DNA of 12,616 nt, taken from NCBI GenBank assembly GCA_031289325.1, contig JAITPS010000239.1:1-12616 (forward strand). The letters run 5' to 3'. Of this stretch, positions 7,652 to 12,616 are shown piece by piece (within the stretch, counting starts at the first letter, position 1; each line of letters starts with the position of its first letter). A program made the translations under genes and the position numbers. The notes under the pieces are model-generated. The model had not been told where the DNA came from, made no database searches, and was given only the letters and a program-made list of their open reading frames with translations. Source of the stretch: Candidatus Methanovirga meridionalis (GTDB lineage Archaea > Methanobacteriota > Methanobacteria > Methanobacteriales > Methanobacteriaceae).

Positions 7652-8027
7652 ATGAAAATCAAAAGATCGTTATACTTTACTTTTGGAATTATATTTTTAA
7701 GCTTAGAAACAATTGGTATTCTTATTCCTCTTTTACCAACAACACCCTTTGTTATTCTTGCAACATTTTGCCTTGGAAAAAGTTCAAAAAAGGCAGGCCA
7801 ATGGATTCTAAAAAGTAAATAGTTTGGAAGCTATATTGAAAACTATAGGAATAAGGTTGGTGTACCCATAAAGGATTAAAATTAGAAGTATGATTTTCTT
7901 ATGGGTTGCTTTAATTATTTCAATGATTTATACTCATAATCTACTTACTTTCATTGTTCTTTTAATTGTAGGTATATTTGTTAGTTGTCATATTTATTTT
8001 TTAAAAACGGATAACCAATTCTCCTAA
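7652..8027 (+). pseudogene. DUF454/YbaN-family membrane protein, disrupted
   Basis: A start 19 bp after tfrA opens a typical DUF454 protein: a first hydrophobic segment, then the family signature IPLLPTTPFVILATFCLGKSS. After 56 codons a TAG (7820-7822) interrupts, yet the same frame continues with family-like sequence, FGSYIENYRNKVGVPIK, which is what should follow the KSK before the stop. Around 7868-7880 the coding sense moves to another frame, ending with about 45 codons from 7890 (MIFLWVALIIS and a second helix pair) to TAA at 8025. Together the parts give about 125 residues, the normal length. One nonsense change and one frameshift mean a pseudogene. Two independent sequencing errors are the alternative. 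Confidence 0.8.
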
Positions 8028-8070
8028 GTTGAAAATAAATTTTCATGAGTAAGATATTTAAAATAAATGA

Positions 8071-8109
8071 TCAATTATAAACATTTTTATCAATTATAAA
8101 CATTTTTTA
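8071..8109 (+). terminator. Duplicated T-tract after the tfrA unit, possible terminator
   Basis: TCAATTATAAACATTTTTA at 8071-8089 is repeated at 8090-8109 with one more T, giving T5 and T6 runs. Archaeal termination depends on oligo-T, and this is the first such pair past the tfrA and DUF454 region on the plus strand. Confidence 0.35.
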
Positions 8110-8130
8110 TAACAATATAATTTAAAAGGT

Positions 8131-8330
8131 AATTATATTAATCAAAAAGTAATTATATTAATTAAAAAGTAATTATATTAATTAAAATTTATTTATATTA
8201 ATTAAAAAGTAATTATATTAATTAAAAAGTAATTATAATAATTAAAAAGTAATTATATTAATTAAAAAGTAATTATATTATTTAAAATTTATTTATATTA
8301 ATTAAAATTTATTTATATTAATTAAAATTT
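8131..8330. repeat. 20-bp tandem array, 10 copies
   Basis: The unit AATTATATTAATTAAAAAGT repeats in an exact 20-bp register ten times. Variation is confined to a few columns: the ending alternates between AAAAAGT and AAAATTT, and the start between AATT and ATTT. The array joins the inverted dispersed repeat (8327-8391) with no gap. Confidence 0.9.
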
Positions 8331-8391
8331 AAAATTATAGATTTTTATAAACTGATATTTGAAATTAAATAATTTAATAAAAAAATTTATT
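8327..8391 (-). repeat. Dispersed repeat, copy C (inverted)
   Basis: Read on the minus strand this contains TTATTAAATTATTTAATTTC and then the core TTATAAAAATCTATAATTTT, which lies within the 24-nt core at 8327-8350. It matches the second half of the 12355-12445 copy almost base for base, except for three bases before the core. Only the half nearest the tandem array is present. Confidence 0.75.
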
Positions 8392-8923
8392 TAACAATTG
8401 TTCATAACATGAAAATATTAATAAAATACAATGTTTACAACCTAAGACTTTTTGATTAAAATTTCTATCTAAAATCTTGTTTTATACAAACTCCATTTTT
8501 AACTTCAGTTCAAGTTTAAATAAGACCCAAAAGAATTCTACCTCCCAAAAAATTTTCAATATTCTAAATTTTTAGAGTGCAGATGAATTTTGGAACCGAC
8601 TCAACAGTATATATATGAGAAAAAATATAACAATATTATAATAAAACAAGTAAATAAATAATCAAAAGTAGTCAATAAATAATCAAAAGTAGTAAATAAA
8701 TAATCAAAAGTAGTAAATAAATAATCAAAATTCGAAAATATAGAATTTATCATAATATTGATAATATTAACTGATGAATATGTGCTTGAACATATCTGTA
8801 TTATGAATCATATATGGTTAGATATACTTTTAAAGAACCTTAAATGATTAATCTTAAATAATTAATCCTAATGATTAAATTAGTAGTTGATGCTGTTTTT
8901 AATTAATAATATTAATTCTGAAA
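8392..8923. other. AT-rich spacer; one array, one hairpin, no gene
   Basis: No ORF with coding character is visible. A 21-bp array lies at 8651-8730. A small perfect stem, ATATGT/ACATAT with a six-base loop (8778-8795), follows a UGAUGA-like box at 8772-8777. About 8571-8620 is less AT-rich than its surroundings (GAGT at 8575 can pair with ACTC at 8600) and precedes a TATATATA run. I cannot assign any of these to a known RNA class. Confidence 0.4.
8651..8730. repeat. 21-bp tandem array, about 3.8 copies
   Basis: The unit TAAATAAATAATCAAAAGTAG occurs at 8651-8671, 8672-8692 (one base changed), 8693-8713, and a 17-base partial copy at 8714-8730. The variant base is TC for TA in the second unit. 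Confidence 0.9.
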
Positions 8924-8933
8924 CATATAAATT
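8924..8933 (+). promoter_or_regulatory. TATA box ahead of the kor leader or a small RNA
   Basis: CATATAAATT fits the archaeal TATA pattern, with CTGAAA upstream. A start about 25 bp downstream, near 8950, coincides with the onset of a segment of clearly higher GC. It could drive either a separate small RNA or a korD transcript with a leader of about 210 nt. Confidence 0.45.
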
Positions 8934-8947
8934 AAGTGTTGAAAATA

Positions 8948-9008
8948 GTCGTACAAAAAGATTTCCAAGAGTTCTGTGAAACTTTAACTTCAACCAACCG
9001 TAAGGAGT
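8948..9008 (+). ncRNA. Candidate structured RNA or kor leader element
   Basis: About 39% of these 61 bases are G or C, in a spacer that is mostly below 20%. In AT-rich archaea such GC islands often mark structured RNA. Two small hairpins can be drawn: AGAGTT/AACTTT (8968-8973 with 8980-8985, six-base loop) and ACTTC/GGAGT (8987-8991 with 9004-9008, loop holding CAACC). No known riboswitch or snoRNA family is recognised, and no credible ORF lies in it. Its position after a TATA box and before korD fits a leader or a small RNA. Confidence 0.3.
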
Positions 9009-9161
9009 AATTATAAATAAATATGAAATTTTTAAGTTTAATATTCAAATAATAAATTGATTTAACTGCCAAATGTTTCTATAATTAACTCATTAATTAT
9101 TTCAATTAAATTTAAGGATTTTAAAAGCCTTTATTATAATTTAACTTATGAATGTGATTCT

Positions 9162-9368
9162 ATGATTCAAATAAATCCTGATCTTTGTAAAGGATGTTAT
9201 ATATGTGTTGAAATATGTCCTAAAAGTGTTTATTTAATTTCAAATGTTACTAACAAGAAGGATATTAAAATTCCTGCTCCTGAAAATGAAAAAAACTGCA
9301 TAACATGTCATCTTTGTGAGTTAGAGTGTCCTGATCAGGCAATTTATGTGGAAGATAAAAATGACTAA
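9162..9368 (+). CDS. korD: 2-oxoglutarate:ferredoxin oxidoreductase, delta (ferredoxin-like) subunit
   Basis: The product has 68 residues with two 4Fe-4S clusters of bacterial ferredoxin type: CKGCYICVEICP (C9, C12, C15, C19) and CITCHLCELECP (C46, C49, C52, C56). As the delta subunit it passes electrons between external ferredoxin and the TPP centre of KorAB. The order delta-alpha-beta-gamma identifies it as part of the four-subunit Kor enzyme and not a free ferredoxin. GTGAT three bases before the ATG matches the 3' part of the archaeal Shine-Dalgarno sequence. A TATA-like TTTATTATAATTT near 9130-9142 could give a near-leaderless start; the box at 8924 could give a long leader. The stop overlaps the korA ATG by eight bases. 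Confidence 0.9.
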   Translation: MIQINPDLCKGCYICVEICPKSVYLISNVTNKKDIKIPAPENEKNCITCHLCELECPDQAIYVEDKND

Positions 9369-10488
9369 AGAACTTTTTATTCAAGGAAATGAAGCCTGTG
9401 CAAGAGGAGCTATTGAAGCTGGATGTAGATTTTTTGGTGGTTATCCAATTACTCCTTCAACTGAAATTGCTGAATATTTATCCATTGCTCTTCCTAAGGT
9501 AAGTGGTTCATTTATTCAAATGGAAGATGAAATTTCAGCTATTGGATCAGTTATTGGTGCTTCTTGGTCTGGAATTAAGTCTATGACTGCAACTTCTGGT
9601 CCTGGATTTTCTCTTATGCAAGAGAATATTGGTTTTGCAATTATGAGTGAAACACCTTTAGTTATAGTTAATGTTCAAAGAGGATCACCTTCAACTGGTC
9701 AACCTACAATGGCTGGACAAGGTGATATGATGCAAGCTCGTTGGGGTTCTCATGGTGATTATGAAACAATAGCTATTTCACCATCATCTGTTCAGGAATT
9801 TTTTGATTTTACCATTTTGGGATTTAATCTTGCTGAAAAATATAGGGTTCCTGTTGTTATATTGGCTGATGAGGTAATTGGACATATGCGAGAAAAGGTT
9901 CATCTTCAAGATAACATTGAAACACTGAAAAGAATCAAACCTAAAGAAGATCTAAAAGATTTTCTCCCTTTTAAAAATGTTGAAAATGGAACAAATCCAA
10001 TGCCATCATTTGGTGATGGATACAATATTCATGTTACTGGTTTAACCCATAATGAACGAGGTTATCCAATTACAACAAGTCCAAAAGATCATTCCACTTT
10101 AGTTAAAAGATTGGTTAATAAGATACTGAAAAATAGAGAAAATATTGTCTCCACTAATTTTAAATATTGTGATGATGCGGATATTGTTTTAATTGGTTAT
10201 GGATCTCCTATCCGTTCAATTATGGAAGCTGTTAAAATTGGGCGAGAGAATGGAATTAAAATAGGCTATTTAAAAATAAACACTCCATGGCCATTCCCAG
10301 AGGATGAAGTAGCTAAAATTGCAAAAAATGTTGATGATCTAATAGTTGTGGAAATGAATTTAGGACAAATGGTTCATGAAGTTGAAAGAGTTGCAAAAAA
10401 TGATACTAATGTTCATTTGTTCTCTGAAATTGGAGGAACACTTCCTAAACCAACTGATATTTTAAATAAAGTAAAGAAGTTGTTATAA
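9361..10488 (+). CDS. korA: 2-oxoglutarate:ferredoxin oxidoreductase, alpha subunit
   Basis: The product has 375 residues, the usual KorA length. It supplies the pyrimidine-binding and transketolase C-terminal-like domains of the enzyme that joins succinyl-CoA and CO2 into 2-oxoglutarate in methanogens. Visible motifs are GNEACARGAIEAG (9-21), YPITPSTE (28-35), the TPP-activating glutamate region MEDEISAIG (E55 and E57, within 54-62), TSGPGFSLM (78-86) and RGSPSTGQPT (107-116). There is no cysteine cluster, so iron-sulfur transfer is left to KorD. An ATG five codons upstream (9346) is in frame but lies deep in korD. The ATG at 9361, with the overlap ATGACTAA, is the usual coupling arrangement. 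Its stop shares one base with the korB ATG. Confidence 0.92.
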   Translation: MTKELFIQGNEACARGAIEAGCRFFGGYPITPSTEIAEYLSIALPKVSGSFIQMEDEISAIGSVIGASWSGIKSMTATSGPGFSLMQENIGFAIMSETPLVIVNVQRGSPSTGQPTMAGQGDMMQARWGSHGDYETIAISPSSVQEFFDFTILGFNLAEKYRVPVVILADEVIGHMREKVHLQDNIETLKRIKPKEDLKDFLPFKNVENGTNPMPSFGDGYNIHVTGLTHNERGYPITTSPKDHSTLVKRLVNKILKNRENIVSTNFKYCDDADIVLIGYGSPIRSIMEAVKIGRENGIKIGYLKINTPWPFPEDEVAKIAKNVDDLIVVEMNLGQMVHEVERVAKNDTNVHLFSEIGGTLPKPTDILNKVKKLL

Positions 10489-11372
10489 TGGCTGAAAAAA
10501 ATAAACAAGATTTTATTACAGATGAAGAAAAGAACCCTTATATTAAATATTTCAGAAAAGATAGACTTCCAACAATATTTTGTAGTGGTTGTGGTATTGG
10601 AATAACTATTAATAGCTTCTTAAAAGGTTTAGAATCTGCTGATATAGATTTTAATAATTTATCATTAGTTTCTGGAATTGGTTGTTCTTCTCGAGTTCCA
10701 GGTTATCTTAACTGTGACTCACTCCATACAACTCATGGAAGAGCAATGAGTTTTGCTACAGGATTAAAAATAGGTAATCCTGATTTAAATGTTGTTGTTT
10801 TTACTGGTGATGGAGATGCTTCAGCTATTGGTGGAAATCATTTAATACATGCGGCTCGAAGAAATATAAACTTAACTGTTATCTGTATTAATAACAATAT
10901 CTATGGAATGACAGGTGGACAAGTAAGTCCAACTTCTCCAGAAGGAACTTTAGCTACAACAGCACCTTACGGTTCAATAGATACTCCTTTTAATTTAATA
11001 GATCTTGTAACAGCTGCTGGAGCAAGTTTTGTTGGAAGGTGGACTACTGCACATCCATTACAACTATCAAAAACCATAAAAAATGGTCTTCTCAACAATG
11101 GATTTTCATTTATTGAAGTTGTATCCCAATGTCCTACTTATTATGGTCGTAAAAACAAATTAAAAACTCCTGTTTCAATGATAAAGATGTTTAAAGAAAA
11201 TAGTATCAATAAAAGAAGAGCCGACACTTTATCTGAAGAAGAACTTTTAGGTAAAATAGTGGTTGGAGAGTTTGTAAATAAAAAAAGAGGAGAACTTTCA
11301 AAAAAGATAGATGATTTATCTTATATAAAAAGTGGAAGGAATACAATTAGAAAATCGGCTTACATATTTTAA
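10488..11372 (+). CDS. korB: 2-oxoglutarate:ferredoxin oxidoreductase, beta subunit
   Basis: The product has 294 residues and is the TPP pyrophosphate-binding subunit. FCSGCGIG (31-38) and GIGCSSRVPGY (63-73) are typical of the KorB/PorB family. The TPP-Mg signature runs from GDGDASAIGG (107-116) to INNNIYGMTGGQ (134-145). QCPTYYGRKN near residue 220 fits 2-oxoglutarate-type enzymes. It is translationally coupled to korA through TAATG. A charged C-terminal stretch (about 240-294) lies beyond the catalytic core. The next gene, korC, is not overlapped; an 18-bp perfect palindrome lies in the gap. Confidence 0.92.
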   Translation: MAEKNKQDFITDEEKNPYIKYFRKDRLPTIFCSGCGIGITINSFLKGLESADIDFNNLSLVSGIGCSSRVPGYLNCDSLHTTHGRAMSFATGLKIGNPDLNVVVFTGDGDASAIGGNHLIHAARRNINLTVICINNNIYGMTGGQVSPTSPEGTLATTAPYGSIDTPFNLIDLVTAAGASFVGRWTTAHPLQLSKTIKNGLLNNGFSFIEVVSQCPTYYGRKNKLKTPVSMIKMFKENSINKRRADTLSEEELLGKIVVGEFVNKKRGELSKKIDDLSYIKSGRNTIRKSAYIF

Positions 11373-11382
11373 AAATGTTTTG

Positions 11383-11400
11383 TAACTAATATATTAGTTA
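11383..11400. promoter_or_regulatory. Perfect 18-bp palindrome between korB and korC
   Basis: TAACTAATATATTAGTTA is its own reverse complement. It begins 11 bases after the korB stop and ends 14 bases before the korC ATG, just ahead of the GGTG ribosome site. It could be a dimeric regulator site or an mRNA hairpin that affects processing or korC translation. AT-rich palindromes also arise by chance, though 18 bases without mismatch is uncommon. Confidence 0.45.
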
Positions 11401-11414
11401 TATTGGTGTTAAAG

Positions 11415-11966
11415 ATGATAAAAGAAATTAGAATTGGAGGATTTGGAGGACAAGGTGTTATATTGTCTGGACTCGTTATAGGAAAAGCAGCTACTCTTTT
11501 TGATAAAAAGAATAGTGTTCAAACTCAATCATACGGACCTGAAGCTCGAGGAGGAGCATCTAAAACAGAAATATTAATTAGTGATGAAGAAATCATATAT
11601 CCTGAGGTTGAAAGTCCAGATATACTTGTTATAATGTCTCATGAAGCATTGTTAAAGTATCATAAGGATTTAAAAAAAGAGGGCATCTTAATTGTAGACC
11701 CTGATTTAGCTCACATTGATGTGATCTCTGATTTTATAAATGAAAATAAAATAGAAGTATATGAAGTGAATGTAACAAAAATAGCTACAGAGGAGATTGG
11801 ATTGAAAATAGTTGCAAATATCGTAATGGTTGGAGTTATTACAAAAATTACTAAATTAATATCAATAGATTCAGTTAAAAAAGCTATTATTGATAGTGTT
11901 CCAAAAGGAACTGAAGAGAAAAACCTAACTGCATTTGATTATGGATACAATTATAATATGGATTAA
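11415..11966 (+). CDS. korC: 2-oxoglutarate:ferredoxin oxidoreductase, gamma subunit
   Basis: The product has 183 residues of the pyruvate/ketoisovalerate-oxidoreductase gamma family. Typical features are GGFGGQGV (8-15), GLVIGKAA (19-26), QSYGPEARGG (38-47), and a later ANIVMVG segment. It completes the Kor complex and is the last gene of the unit. A reading from TTG at 11403 would add four residues, but GGTG six bases before the ATG at 11415 sets the start there, the same site form as for the DUF2142 and FAD genes. The 42-bp gap from korB suggests it is still cotranscribed, with the palindrome as a possible control point. The stop is followed by a direct repeat and then a T-rich array. Confidence 0.9.
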   Translation: MIKEIRIGGFGGQGVILSGLVIGKAATLFDKKNSVQTQSYGPEARGGASKTEILISDEEIIYPEVESPDILVIMSHEALLKYHKDLKKEGILIVDPDLAHIDVISDFINENKIEVYEVNVTKIATEEIGLKIVANIVMVGVITKITKLISIDSVKKAIIDSVPKGTEEKNLTAFDYGYNYNMD

Positions 11967-12000
11967 ATATTTATATAGATTAAATATTTCCTGAAAGCTA

Positions 12001-12216
12001 TTTATAGTTTTTTATCTAAAATTCTTTATGGTTTTTTATCTAAAATTCTTTATAGTTTTTTATCTAAAATTCTTTATAGTTTTTTATCTAAAATTTTTTA
12101 TAGTTTTTTATCTAAAATTTTTTATAGTTTTTTATCTAAAATTTTTTATAGTTTTTTATCTAAAATTCTTTATAGTTTTTTATCTAAAATTCTTTATAGT
12201 TTTTTATCTAAAATTT
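12001..12216 (+). repeat. 24-bp tandem array, 9 copies, each with a T6 tract; possible terminator array
   Basis: The unit TTTATAGTTTTTTATCTAAA plus ATTC or ATTT repeats nine times without register loss. Variants are TGG for TAG in the second unit and ATTT for ATTC in four units. Every unit supplies a T6 run on the plus strand, starting 35 bp after the korC stop. Because archaeal RNA polymerase ends on oligo-T, the array would form a redundant terminator for the kor operon. The unit length is divisible by three, which creates a false repetitive ORF (12028-12240). Confidence 0.9.
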
Positions 12217-12354
12217 TTCAAAATCTTCAATTTTAAATAATATAACTTTTTAAATCTTTTTTCAAATGTTTTAATTTAAATTTTAACTATATTCATTATA
12301 GTAAAGTTCTTAAATTTTGAATAATAAAATTTTTTATTAAATTATAATCATTTT
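12217..12354. other. AT-rich spacer with a half copy of the dispersed repeat
   Basis: No gene is seen. From 12301 to about 12345 the sequence (GTAAAGTTCTTAAATTTT onward) repeats the first half of the 12355-12445 copy, so the dispersed repeat is partly duplicated in tandem here. Confidence 0.6.
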
Positions 12355-12445
12355 GGAAAAGTTCTTAAATTTTGGATGATAATCTTTTTTATTAAATTAT
12401 TTAATTTCAAATATTACTTTATAAAAATCTATAATTTTAAATTTT
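12355..12445 (+). repeat. Dispersed repeat, copy B
   Basis: GGAAAAGTTCTTAAATTTT starts a stretch that aligns along its whole length with 1358-1450. The core TTATAAAAATCTATAATTTT is at 12419-12438. Its second half also matches the inverted 8327-8391 copy. Confidence 0.75.
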
Positions 12446-12510
12446 AAATAATAAGAATTTATTTTAAGTAATATAAATAATTTTAAATTAATATTTTAAA
12501 TAACTTCAAA

Positions 12511-12616
12511 TTAAAGTTAAAGTTAAAGTTAAAGTTAAAGTTAAAGTTAAAGTTAAAGTTAAAGTTAAAGTTAAAGTTAAAGTTAAAGTTAAAGTTAAAG
12601 TTAAAGTTAAAGTTAA
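12511..12616. repeat. 6-bp tandem array, TTAAAG x17+, running off the window
   Basis: Seventeen perfect TTAAAG units and a partial TTAA reach the last base. The true array length is therefore unknown, and the edge is probably a contig end forced by the repeat. It lies about 70 bp beyond the core of dispersed repeat copy B. Confidence 0.95.

Noticed and set aside
7652..7892. TAG at 7820 read through as pyrrolysine
   Set aside because: A separate frameshift lies 50 bases further on, and Methanobacteriales are not known to carry the pyrrolysine system. Pseudogene decay explains both.
8131..8730. Possible CRISPR array
   Set aside because: The 20-bp and 21-bp units are contiguous with no unique spacers between them, so these are simple tandem repeats. 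No cas gene is present.
9001..9050. AAGGAG at 9002-9007 as the ribosome site of a gene starting at the ATG near 9022
   Set aside because: The frame closes after nine codons and the spacing is too long. The motif may instead belong to the hairpin drawn in the leader.
12028..12240. 70-residue ORF repeating FIVFYLKF
   Set aside because: It is created by the 24-bp tandem array, whose unit length is divisible by three. There is no ribosome site and no non-repetitive part, so it is not a gene.

Overview
The window reads as a draft contig from a very AT-rich methanogenic archaeon of the Methanobacteriales, most likely Methanobrevibacter or a close relative. The evidence is a TfrA-type thiol:fumarate reductase subunit, a four-subunit KorDABC 2-oxoglutarate:ferredoxin oxidoreductase, archaeal TATA-like boxes and GGTG-type ribosome binding sites, very low GC content, and long repeat-laden spacers. 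The first 90 bases are about 66% GC and do not match the rest. The right edge stops inside a 6-bp tandem array. Both suggest that tandem repeats broke the assembly here, and the left stub may be a chimeric join.

Layout, left to right. (1) 1-371: GC-rich stub, ten copies of a 7-bp repeat, then AT-rich spacer. (2) 372-1076 (-): a membrane-anchored protein with the zinc-ligand pattern of M14-type carboxypeptidases. (3) 1077-1675: spacer holding a complete 144-bp MITE-like element with a perfect 8-bp target duplication, then a dispersed repeat and a 15-bp array. (4) 1676-5149 (-): a probable operon gtrA, FAD amine-oxidase/UDP-galactopyranose-mutase-like gene, DUF2142 membrane protein, which looks like a cell-surface glycan module. 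(5) 5150-5985: spacer with a strong TATA box for that operon, a possible 39-codon ORF, and an older 231-bp relative of the MITE ending just before tfrA. (6) 5986-7632 (+): tfrA, followed by a decayed DUF454/YbaN-family gene (7652-8027). (7) 8028-9161: 1.1 kb of spacer with two tandem arrays, an inverted copy of the dispersed repeat, and a GC-elevated segment behind a TATA box that may be a structured leader or small RNA. (8) 9162-11966 (+): korD-korA-korB-korC. (9) 11967-12616: nine 24-bp repeats each carrying a T6 tract (possible terminator array), further copies of the dispersed repeat, and the terminal TTAAAG array.

The tfrA and kor genes belong to one pathway. In Methanobacteriales the incomplete reductive TCA branch reduces fumarate to succinate with CoM-SH and CoB-SH (TfrAB), activates it to succinyl-CoA, and carboxylates that to 2-oxoglutarate with reduced ferredoxin (KorABCD). 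TfrB and succinyl-CoA synthetase are not in this window. The least explained feature is architectural: a short dispersed repeat with an identical 24-nt core occurs three times, perhaps four, and each time a different short tandem array lies on the same side of it.
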